From CAYJXA01 sp964404595 (GTDB lineage Archaea > Nanobdellota > Nanobdellia > Woesearchaeales > GW2011-AR9), in NCBI GenBank assembly GCA_964404595.1, contig CAYOKQ010000005.1, forward strand, positions 1 through 43,531: a DNA stretch of 43,531 nucleotides, read 5' to 3'. Shown one piece after another: positions 33,342 to 40,619 of this stretch. The notes under the pieces were generated by a model, which did no database searches, was not told the origin of the DNA, and was given only the letters and a program-made list of their open reading frames with translations. How positions within the stretch are numbered: position 1 is the stretch's first letter; every line of letters starts with the position of its first letter. Both the position numbers and the translations under genes were made by a program.

Positions 33342-35790
33342 GTTGGATCGGGTGATTGGGGTTAGAAATCCTGACGGCACTAGCAAAAACATAACATATA
33401 GTAGATGGAACATCACCGACTTCGACGAGAATGGGAATAGGATACAGTATACTTTGGATGGTTTTGGACAAATAGCGAATGTGACTGAACGCTATAATGA
33501 TCCGTTTATTTTTATTAATGAAAGTTATGTGACGTCGTACAGGTATGATACGAATGGGAATTTGATTAAGATAACGGATAGTTTAGGAAATGAGTTCAAA
33601 TTTGGATATGATAGCCTAAACAGGAAAATATCTATGGACGATCCTGATTTAGGCCATTGGGATTATCGGTATGACCAAAATGGGAATTTGATTAGGCAGA
33701 ACGATAGCCGGAATAAACCCATTACCATTACGTATGATGCTTTAAATCGTGTGATAACTAAAAATTCCAGCGAGGTTAATATTACGTTTGGGTATGACCA
33801 GCAGTATCAAGGGACTTTGAGTAATATTAGTATGAGAACGGTCAATACGACCTATAAATATGATCAGAGATTAAGAACCACCAAAGAAACGAAAATTATC
33901 AACGGGCTGTCCTTTGAAACAAAATTCTTCTATGATTCACAAAATAGGGTTATTTCCAAAGAAGGGTTGAGTGAATTAGACTTCATCTATAACAAACAAT
34001 CCAAAGTCCAACAAATCCCGAATTACATCACCGCGGCCAACTATAACGCCTTTGGCTCTATTTTGAACCGAACCTATGCTAACGGTTTGATTCAAAATTT
34101 CAGCTATAATACGCAAAATAACCGCTTGACAATGATAAGAATACCCTCAGTGCAGAATTTAGCGTATGCTTACGACAGCGTTGGCAACATCCTCACCATC
34201 ACCGATGCTCAGAACAATCGAGATCATACCCTTACCTACGACACTCTAAACCGCCTCATAACCGCTAAAGTTGGCCCAGACAGATTTACGTATGCCTACA
34301 ATCCAACGGGCAACATTCTTAAAATAGTCAGAAATAACAACGAATCCAAGAAATTTATCTATGGTGGTTTGGCCCATGCGCCATCGCAAGTGGTGGAAGG
34401 CTCTGCTGGGATTGACGTGTACCATTTGCAGGAAATCAATTCCACGAATAAATCTAGGACAGTGGAATTTTATTTAGTGAATGATCAAAATCAATCGGTG
34501 AGTGTCAATTATACCGTCAACTTTGGCGATGGAACCAGCTTTACCAACAATACCGGGATTACTGTCACGGATTACACGAAAGCAACAGTGAATCACACCT
34601 ACGCCGGCGGTGGACAATACGACATTAACGTCAGCATTACTTCCGGTGGCGCCAGTGATCAACAGCAAATCACTCCCAAATTCGGCCTTCTGGCCCAGAA
34701 TCTCACCATCATCAGCCAAAATATCAGCAACTTTACTTTTGGTTTTACCATCAAGAATTCGATGGCCACGCAGATGGCCGAGAATGTTAGCTGGAATTGC
34801 AGTAACGGCGTGCGTGCAGATTCTGCCGTCAATTTGAGCGGCAGTCAGAGCGTTTTTAATTATGTGTATTACAACTTCAGTAGACCAGGAAGTTTTGATT
34901 TCACCTGCACCGGCACTTCTTTGGATGGCACCGATAGTGCCACTGCGGCAGTTACCGTGCCGGGTTTGGCAGTCGAGAATTATAATATTATCTCGGAAAA
35001 TATCTCCCAGCGAATAATTGGATTTGAAGTGAAGAATTACTTCCATCCTTTGAGCACAGCCATTAATGTGACTACGGAAGGGACTTCCTTTGTGAGTTCT
35101 TCATTTAATTTAACCAATGAGCAAAATATTATGGCCTTTGTGGAATTGAATTATACTACTGATGGTGTGAAAACAATAACTATCGTGGGATCAGGACAAA
35201 ATGTTAATACTACATCTGTACAAACAATTGATCTTTTACCTGTTACGATTGAGAATTATCAACGTTTTATAGAGAATTCAACCCGTAAAATATTCTTTTT
35301 TGATGTGAAGAATAACTGGGTGAATGGCACATCTGTACGATGGAACATTACTGATCCAGCGCTGAATGGCACGGTGAGCCTAGGATTGAATCAATCTTTA
35401 ATGGTCATGATTGAACACAATTATACGACGCAAGGCGTGAAAATACCGGTTATCAGTGCCGCGGCCTTAACTGCCTGGGATACTGTCTATGATTACTTTA
35501 CCATCAAGCCCATCGAATTGTGGCAGTTGAATACTTTGTCTGACTCACAATTAGGAGCAGTCGTAGAATTGGTGATCAAAAATAATCTGAATCACAGCCA
35601 GAATTTCAGCTGGCGGTTTGATTCTGGCGTGGAGAATATTACATCTACACAGAACATTCAGCTGCAGAATGTTTCTCCGATCTTTGTGTATATTGGATTT
35701 AATTATTCCACTGCGGGAGTGTATGGCACCAATGCAATTGTGAATTCAAGTATGTTTAGCGATAATCAGACTGGAGTGGTGGCGAATTGA
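33022..35790 (+). CDS. N-terminally truncated second copy of the shell protein (YD repeats plus five Ig-like modules)
   Basis: 922 aa, opening at a GTG. It corresponds to the last third of the 19428 protein plus the whole 23632 frame, here joined without the 26-nt deletion (YDTLNRLITAKVGPDRFTY bridges the place). YD repeats occupy about 1-430, then five beta modules of about 90 aa rich in N-x-S/T. The signal peptide, SpvB-like and FG-GAP parts are missing, because homology begins abruptly at 32998. It is therefore intact where the first copy is broken and missing where the first copy is complete. It ends in a TTGA overlap with a core gene. Confidence 0.85.
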   Translation: MKEIQPLDSVHAPTKKYTYNLDGVAPENIVVELKNNANYTVVRYYYDGFAQLVQLKNDIEDSTQVVKNIFYDGLGRVKAEENPYFANTSSAISNLTDAANTTYSYDALDRVIGVRNPDGTSKNITYSRWNITDFDENGNRIQYTLDGFGQIANVTERYNDPFIFINESYVTSYRYDTNGNLIKITDSLGNEFKFGYDSLNRKISMDDPDLGHWDYRYDQNGNLIRQNDSRNKPITITYDALNRVITKNSSEVNITFGYDQQYQGTLSNISMRTVNTTYKYDQRLRTTKETKIINGLSFETKFFYDSQNRVISKEGLSELDFIYNKQSKVQQIPNYITAANYNAFGSILNRTYANGLIQNFSYNTQNNRLTMIRIPSVQNLAYAYDSVGNILTITDAQNNRDHTLTYDTLNRLITAKVGPDRFTYAYNPTGNILKIVRNNNESKKFIYGGLAHAPSQVVEGSAGIDVYHLQEINSTNKSRTVEFYLVNDQNQSVSVNYTVNFGDGTSFTNNTGITVTDYTKATVNHTYAGGGQYDINVSITSGGASDQQQITPKFGLLAQNLTIISQNISNFTFGFTIKNSMATQMAENVSWNCSNGVRADSAVNLSGSQSVFNYVYYNFSRPGSFDFTCTGTSLDGTDSATAAVTVPGLAVENYNIISENISQRIIGFEVKNYFHPLSTAINVTTEGTSFVSSSFNLTNEQNIMAFVELNYTTDGVKTITIVGSGQNVNTTSVQTIDLLPVTIENYQRFIENSTRKIFFFDVKNNWVNGTSVRWNITDPALNGTVSLGLNQSLMVMIEHNYTTQGVKIPVISAAALTAWDTVYDYFTIKPIELWQLNTLSDSQLGAVVELVIKNNLNHSQNFSWRFDSGVENITSTQNIQLQNVSPIFVYIGFNYSTAGVYGTNAIVNSSMFSDNQTGVVAN

Positions 35791-37019
35791 AAACTAACCA
35801 GTGGATAGGAATTGGACTATTTTTGATGTGCTTAGTTATTACTTTGCCGGTGGTTCATGCGGGAACTTTAAATTTGCAGTATGATGCTAATGGTAATTTA
35901 GTGACGGGTGATGGCAAGTTTAGAGTGTATAATTCCTTGGATCAACTGGCGGAGGTTAGGAATGGCTCTGCCTCTGATGGTGTTTTGTTAGAAGATTATG
36001 TGTATCATCCGATGGAAGAAAGGATATTATACAAACGTGTGTATGAGGCAGCCGCAGTTAAGGATACCGTGTATTATATTGACGAGAACTTCGTAAGAGT
36101 TGCGAATAGTTCTGGTTCTTATGATTTTACGTATGTGAAGCATGAAGGGCAGTTAGTAGCGCAATTGAATCCAGATGGAACGAAATATTTTGTGCATGGG
36201 GATCATCTTGGTTCTACATCAACGGTCACAAACTCAACAGGTTCTGTAATTGAAAGTACCACTTATACTCCATACGGAGAAATACTAAGCGGAGGAACAG
36301 TTTCCCGCTTTGACTACACTGGTAAGGAATATAGCAGTGTCGTAGGAGACTATGACTACAATTTCAGGAAGTATAATCCCACTTGGGCTTTTTTTAATCA
36401 ACCAGACAATTTGTTGCCAAATGTCTATGACCCACAGCAGTTAAATAGGTATTCGTATGCGAGGAACAATCCGTATAGATATAAAGATAAAGATGGGCAC
36501 GTTGCTGATGACTTTCTTATTGGGATAACATCTATTTCCTTGGCAGTTACTTTTTTGCTATTTGAAGTGGAAGCTAATAAAATTAGAAAAGAAACAGGCC
36601 AACTTAAAACTGAAGATAAGCAACAACAGAGTAAAGCTATTGTTGATCTTGTTGTTGAAAGCGTTAAATTTATTGCTGAGACGAAAGGTGTTTCTGCACC
36701 AGGCGTTACGGGAACAGTAGATATTGTTAAACCAAACCCTATTAATGCACTCAAAAAAAGATTAAATGAAAATGTTCAACTTATCAGGAAATATTGTGCA
36801 GATAACCCTGGCCAATGCGTAAAACCAACTTTAACTAAGAAAGAGCTAGTAAATCAAGAGATTGTAAATAAAGAAATAATTCAGGGTGAGATTTATTCGG
36901 TAGGGGAAAGTAGTACTGGCGGTGGTGGACAGAGCGGAGAGGGAAGAAGAAGCCAAGGCGAGGCATTAAAAAGATTCTGGGAAAGTAAGAAAAATGGAGG
37001 AACGACAAAACAAACATGA
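35787..37019 (+). CDS. Secreted Rhs-core protein with variable tip 6
   Basis: 410 aa from TTG 35787 (TTGA overlap), with the same signal peptide as the 25092 and 27330 genes. Core class I (DHLGSTSTVTNSTGSVIEST, DYTGKEYSSVVGDYDYNFR) ends YRYKDKDGH at residue 238. The tip (239-410) has a hydrophobic helix (FLIGITSISLAVTFLLFEVE), a charged helical region, a pair of cysteines (YCADNPGQC) and the C-terminal motif QGEALKRFWESKK. The next gene overlaps by ATGA. Confidence 0.87.
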   Translation: MKTNQWIGIGLFLMCLVITLPVVHAGTLNLQYDANGNLVTGDGKFRVYNSLDQLAEVRNGSASDGVLLEDYVYHPMEERILYKRVYEAAAVKDTVYYIDENFVRVANSSGSYDFTYVKHEGQLVAQLNPDGTKYFVHGDHLGSTSTVTNSTGSVIESTTYTPYGEILSGGTVSRFDYTGKEYSSVVGDYDYNFRKYNPTWAFFNQPDNLLPNVYDPQQLNRYSYARNNPYRYKDKDGHVADDFLIGITSISLAVTFLLFEVEANKIRKETGQLKTEDKQQQSKAIVDLVVESVKFIAETKGVSAPGVTGTVDIVKPNPINALKKRLNENVQLIRKYCADNPGQCVKPTLTKKELVNQEIVNKEIIQGEIYSVGESSTGGGGQSGEGRRSQGEALKRFWESKKNGGTTKQT

Positions 37020-37381
37020 AAATAAAAAATTTGTTAAAAGAAAAAATAAAAGGGTGGTTTCATCTTTTTGCCATCGTTGCTTTAGCGATTGAAGGTTTAA
37101 TCACTATTTGGTCAGGCTCTATTTTGGCTGAAAATGGATATGATTTAGCAAGATTTTTTGGTAGTGGATTTATCTCTTTGTTACTTACTATTTTAATCTT
37201 CTGGTATGGATTTATACCCGCCGTAATTACAGCTGCAATATTCTCTTTGGACTTTGTCTTTTATTTTCTTGGAATATATAATTCATTGTCATTTCCTAAA
37301 ATCATAATACAATTATTGCTATTACTTGCTATCTATGATTTATGGAAAACCAAAAGAGGAAAAAATAAATTTTTGAGATAA
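37016..37381 (+). CDS. Small polytopic membrane protein, candidate immunity protein 6
   Basis: 121 aa with three or four TM helices (FHLFAIVALAIEGLITIWSG, ISLLLTILIFWYGFIPAVIT and others) and basic ends. Its ATG overlaps the stop of the tip 6 gene and its TAA overlaps the ATG of the next cassette (TAATG), so all three are translationally linked. A GGAGG about 16 nt upstream may help initiation. No family recognised. Confidence 0.58.
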   Translation: MKIKNLLKEKIKGWFHLFAIVALAIEGLITIWSGSILAENGYDLARFFGSGFISLLLTILIFWYGFIPAVITAAIFSLDFVFYFLGIYNSLSFPKIIIQLLLLLAIYDLWKTKRGKNKFLR

Positions 37382-37427
37382 TGCAATCCCTCTACCCTAC
37401 CCGAATTGAACTTGTTGTTGAAGTAAG
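37381..37427 (+). repeat. MQSL junction repeat, copy 3
   Basis: ATGCAATCCCTCTACCCTAC..., encoding MQSLYPTRIELVVEVRAI. It shares the following FSER-x-x-LK-x-ILVKK with copy 2. Confidence 0.7.
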
Positions 37428-38460
37428 GGCAATTGTAACCTTTTCTGAAAGGTCAGGATTAAAAGCTATTTTAGTCAAGAAAGTGTATGAAGCTGGTGCG
37501 CTCAAGGATACCATTTCATATCCAACTAAAACGTTTGTACGTATTGAAAATATTTCTGGCACGTACGACTTTACTTATATTTATCATGAAGGTCAATTAG
37601 TAGCCCAACTTAATCCCGATAATTCAAAATACTTTATTCATGGAGATCATGAAGGGAGCACGTCTGTAGTGACTGACTCTAATGGTCGTATGCTAGAAAA
37701 TACAACATACACGCCACATGGGGAAATATTGTCTGGTGGTTCGGTAAGTAGATTTGATTCGGAAGGGAAGGAATATTCTTCGGTTGTAGGAGATTATGAT
37801 TTTAATTTTAGGAAGATGAAGCCGGAGTGGGGATTATTTACGCAGCCGGATACGTTGATTCCAAGTCTTTATGACCCACAATCTCTAAATCGTTACATGT
37901 TTGAGAGGGGGAATCCGTACAAGAATGTGGATCCAACAGGTCATGATGGTGGAGCTTCTTTAGCTGTGGGAGCATATGTTACTTGGAAAGTCTGGGGAGC
38001 TTTTCTATCTTTGGTTCCAGTAGGTCAGTTCATTCATGATCCTACCTCTGTTAGCACTACGCAACTTAAAGGGGCTGCCGTTGATGCAGGCTTATCTTTG
38101 GTACCTATTTCAGGTGATGTCCAGACGGCAATAAATACTTTATATTTTGCTGCAGATCCTTTAGAATATCTGACTAATCCAGATTATCCAGTAAGTCCGG
38201 GTACTAGAATAGCAGGTGCTTTGTCAAAAGAAGAAAAAGAGAAAAAAGGCAAAGAGAGAGTTCCAGTCACTCCACCTACTAAAATCACTGACCAAGCTCA
38301 GGGCACCATGCAACAAGATCAAAAACCACAAGAGCAGAGTGCTGTCTCAGGTAGTTCAGCATCGAGCGCAAATAATGGACAAGCCAGTGCATTGTTTAGG
38401 TTCTGGAATAAGATAACAACGTATTTCACCAAGCAAAAATCTACCAAGCAATCTAGATAA
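37381..38460 (+). CDS. Rhs-core orphan protein with variable tip 7 (no signal peptide)
   Basis: 359 aa. MQSL segment, then the core from ILVKKVYEAGA; class II core ending PYKNVDPTGH at residue 188. Part of the core (37488-37550) is identical to the class I gene at 28756, so the gene is a mosaic. The tip (189-359) contains LAVGAYVTWKVWGAFLSLVP, then GLSLVPISGDVQTAINTLYF, a V-P-x-x-G-D pattern reminiscent of pre-toxin segments in other polymorphic toxins (weak), a Lys/Gln-rich linker and the C-terminal NGQASALFRFWNK. Confidence 0.83.
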   Translation: MQSLYPTRIELVVEVRAIVTFSERSGLKAILVKKVYEAGALKDTISYPTKTFVRIENISGTYDFTYIYHEGQLVAQLNPDNSKYFIHGDHEGSTSVVTDSNGRMLENTTYTPHGEILSGGSVSRFDSEGKEYSSVVGDYDFNFRKMKPEWGLFTQPDTLIPSLYDPQSLNRYMFERGNPYKNVDPTGHDGGASLAVGAYVTWKVWGAFLSLVPVGQFIHDPTSVSTTQLKGAAVDAGLSLVPISGDVQTAINTLYFAADPLEYLTNPDYPVSPGTRIAGALSKEEKEKKGKERVPVTPPTKITDQAQGTMQQDQKPQEQSAVSGSSASSANNGQASALFRFWNKITTYFTKQKSTKQSR

Positions 38461-38481
38461 AGATAATGGAGGTAAAGAATA

Positions 38482-38748
38482 ATGAACAGGGCAATATTGT
38501 TAATTACTTTAATTTTTATTTTAATGATGGTTGTGGCATGGTTTTTTTATTTTCATGCATTAAAATATGTAAAGAAGAAAAGTTTTTGGCTTTACACAGG
38601 TATCGGCCCGATTATCATAAAAAATAATATTAAAAAAATTCCCGAGCCAGGAAGAACCTACTTTAAAATTAGTTTATATATTTTTGGAATCAGTATTTTT
38701 TCATTTATTGTTGCTATAATTTTATTAAAATTGCTGGGCTTCCTATGA
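38482..38748 (+). CDS. Small two-TM membrane protein, candidate immunity protein 7
   Basis: 88 aa; GGAGGT at 38468-38473 is 8 nt before the ATG. TM helix 1 (ILLITLIFILMMVVAWFFYF), a basic middle and TM helix 2 (ISLYIFGISIFSFIVAIILL). AT-rich. Candidate immunity protein by position after tip 7. Confidence 0.55.
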   Translation: MNRAILLITLIFILMMVVAWFFYFHALKYVKKKSFWLYTGIGPIIIKNNIKKIPEPGRTYFKISLYIFGISIFSFIVAIILLKLLGFL

Positions 38749-38755
38749 TTTCATA

Positions 38756-38820
38756 ATGCAATCCCCCCCCCCAAAATAAATATAATCATTGATGTTCAGG
38801 TAGCTCTTGCCCTTATTAAC
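38756..38820 (+). repeat. MQSL junction repeat, copy 4, with a poly-C tract
   Basis: ATGCAATC followed by a run of ten C (38763-38772) and AAAATAAATATAATC. After the tract it encodes INIIIDVQVALAL, like INAVVDIQV of copy 1, but the ATG is out of frame with that by one base. Confidence 0.65.
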
Positions 38821-38823
38821 TCC

Positions 38824-39051
38824 ATGAGGAGCAGGGTACAAACAGTGGCTGGTGGTGCGGTAAGGAACGTATCTTACCAAAAATTTGCAGTAACGATGTT
38901 TATTTTGTTATTAATCGGCGGCGGCATTATCTTTCTAATCTTTTCTTGTCCTCCTTGTCTAGATGGACTCCAATGCTCCCCTTGTTCTCCTACTTTGGTA
39001 AGATTTCTCACTGGCACTGTACTTACTCTGTTATTGTGCGGTCTTATCTAG
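38824..39051 (+). CDS. Small membrane protein after the last junction repeat (remnant or small gene)
   Basis: 75 aa from ATG 38824: MRSRVQTVAGGAVRNVSYQK, a TM helix (FAVTMFILLLIGGGIIFLIF), a cysteine-rich loop (SCPPCLDGLQCSPC) and a second TM helix. The frame is open upstream into junction copy 4, so a longer product starting at the ATGCAATC would form if the poly-C tract had one more base. It could be a broken cassette end or an independent small membrane protein with a CxxC-type loop. Confidence 0.45.
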   Translation: MRSRVQTVAGGAVRNVSYQKFAVTMFILLLIGGGIIFLIFSCPPCLDGLQCSPCSPTLVRFLTGTVLTLLLCGLI

Positions 39052-39080
39052 GGGGTATTGGCTTTTCAAAAAATGCTTTC

Positions 39081-40028
39081 CTAGGATTCCAAAAAAGATA
39101 AAACTCTTCTTTCAAATTCTTCTTCTGCGGCTGTGTAGGCGCCAGTGTGAGACGCGTTCTCTACTATCCACAACTTTTTTGGTTCATTTGCTGCATTGTA
39201 TAAATCCCAGGCATTTTCAAGAGATACGCTATTATCACTCAAATCGTGAATAAGAAAAACTGGCATTCTAACCTTTGGAATGGAATTGATTGGGGAGGTC
39301 GAAAAAGAATTTACACCTAAAATTAAACTGCCAAATAAAGTCATTGAAGTGGCGAAGGGAAACTTTGGAAGTCCGTATGTCCGTTTAAATCTTGTGGCTA
39401 TATTCTGATGAAGGTCAGGATAAGTACTTTCCAAGATTAATCCATCAAAAGAGGGCTTTTGTTCCTGGGCAAATATTAATGCTGCTGCTCCCATTGATTG
39501 TCCGAAACCATATAGATAATCAAGATTGACATCTTCTCTCTGTGATAAAAAAATAATTGCTCCAAGTATATCCTTACTCTCGTGATATCCCATTGAAATG
39601 TAATCTCCTTCACTCTCACCATGGCCACGAAAGTCAAACATTAAAACGGAGAATCCTGCCCAATTGAAAAAGGCAGCCACTTCTAATTTTCCCCTATTCG
39701 CATTATAGCCATGAGCAAAGATAATTGTTCCTTTTGGTGCAGGATGCTTAATAAGCCATCCTTTGATTAACAACCGATCTGTACTCTTGAATGTTATGTT
39801 TTCGTAACTAAGATTGTAATCTTCAGGTGTCTGGAGAGGAAAGTGTCGGATGGGTCTAATTCCTATGAAAGAAGCTAGAAATAAATTTAGTGGAGCTATA
39901 TTCATCCCTTCTCTTTTTATTTCGAAGTATCTTTTTGTTGGGTGAGTGAAAGAGTATGCGTGAAAGATGGATAGCGCTACGAACATTATTACTAACAAAC
40001 AAAAAGCAAGCACTATCATTTTCTTCAT
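39081..40028 (-). CDS. Membrane-anchored alpha/beta hydrolase
   Basis: 315 aa with an N-terminal TM anchor (residues 4-22). The alpha/beta-hydrolase core has IIFAHGYNANRGK (oxyanion region), FDFRGHGES, nucleophile S178 in GFGQSMGAA (G-x-S-x-G), acid D265 in IHDLSDNSV and base H294 in ENASHTG. This matches the BAAT/FrsA/YqkD-like peptidase S9-type hydrolase group; the active site would face outside the cell. Substrate unknown. Transcribed opposite to the Rhs array and ends just beyond it, marking the array's right border. TATA-like CTTTTATCAG at 40060-40051. Confidence 0.85.
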   Translation of the reverse strand: MKKMIVLAFCLLVIMFVALSIFHAYSFTHPTKRYFEIKREGMNIAPLNLFLASFIGIRPIRHFPLQTPEDYNLSYENITFKSTDRLLIKGWLIKHPAPKGTIIFAHGYNANRGKLEVAAFFNWAGFSVLMFDFRGHGESEGDYISMGYHESKDILGAIIFLSQREDVNLDYLYGFGQSMGAAALIFAQEQKPSFDGLILESTYPDLHQNIATRFKRTYGLPKFPFATSMTLFGSLILGVNSFSTSPINSIPKVRMPVFLIHDLSDNSVSLENAWDLYNAANEPKKLWIVENASHTGAYTAAEEEFERRVLSFLES

Positions 40029-40050
40029 ATTAGCGCTTTTTCTGTATTAA

Positions 40051-40060
40051 CTGATAAAAG
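40051..40060 (-). promoter_or_regulatory. TATA-box-like promoter of the hydrolase gene
   Basis: CTTTTATCAG on the minus strand, about 27 nt before the ATG at 40028. Confidence 0.45.
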
Positions 40061-40104
40061 TATAAGTTTCTATGATAAAGAACATACTTCTTCAACAACA
40101 CGAA

Positions 40105-40115
40105 AGTATTTATAC
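40105..40115 (+). promoter_or_regulatory. TATA-box-like promoter of the lipoprotein gene
   Basis: AGTATTTATAC about 26 nt before the ATG at 40137. Confidence 0.55.
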
Positions 40116-40136
40116 TACTTCTCTACCATTCACCTT

Positions 40137-40568
40137 ATGAACTGGAAAAAGGGCGTTTTTATCTTAAGCCTATTTTTAGTTAGTTGTCTTTCCCCCCCAG
40201 ATGTTCCTCAAGAAAGAGCGGATACTTTTTATCAGTATATGAATGATGAAAATTATGATGGTATGCTTTCTTTATTGAATGAAAGATGGTTGGAAGAACA
40301 ATCTGTTGAAGAAAGTAAAACTATGTTCATCAATATTAATAAGAATTTAGGAAAAGTTGAAAAACATGGGCTGCTTGCTTGGCATACCAAGACAGTAAAT
40401 ATGATTATTGGCGGTGGCGGCGGCAACACTTATACCCTCGTTTACAATGTTACCAGAGAGAATCAACTAACAAAAGAAACGTTTGTAATCTTCAACGAAG
40501 AAGATTCTAATATTTTTACAATTTTATCTTACAATGTGGGAATATCAGAATTCCAAAATCAAAGATAA
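40137..40568 (+). CDS. Small secreted lipoprotein-like protein
   Basis: 143 aa. The N-terminus MNWKKGVFILSLFLVSC has the charged, hydrophobic and L-V-S-C lipobox pattern, with Cys17 as the probable lipid site, followed by LSPPDVPQ. The mature part (QERADTFYQYMNDENYDGML, LAWHTKTVNMIIGG, TYTLVYNVT, TFVIFNEEDSN) looks like a small alpha+beta DUF4019/SnoaL/NTF2-like fold, a common periplasmic or surface binding module (by eye). Function unknown. Confidence 0.68.
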   Translation: MNWKKGVFILSLFLVSCLSPPDVPQERADTFYQYMNDENYDGMLSLLNERWLEEQSVEESKTMFININKNLGKVEKHGLLAWHTKTVNMIIGGGGGNTYTLVYNVTRENQLTKETFVIFNEEDSNIFTILSYNVGISEFQNQR

Positions 40569-40587
40569 TATTCTTTCTTCATCCAAA

Positions 40588-40599
40588 CCTATTTAAAGT
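40588..40599 (+). promoter_or_regulatory. TATA-box-like promoter of the SPFH gene
   Basis: CCTATTTAAAGT about 26 nt before the ATG at 40620. Confidence 0.55.
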
Positions 40600-40619
40600 A
40601 AAAGCAATTTTGACTAACT

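Noticed and set aside
19428..39051. Transposon or integron as the carrier of the array
   Set aside because: No transposase, integrase, terminal inverted repeats or target-site duplication was seen; the junction repeats are noted as possible recombination sites only.
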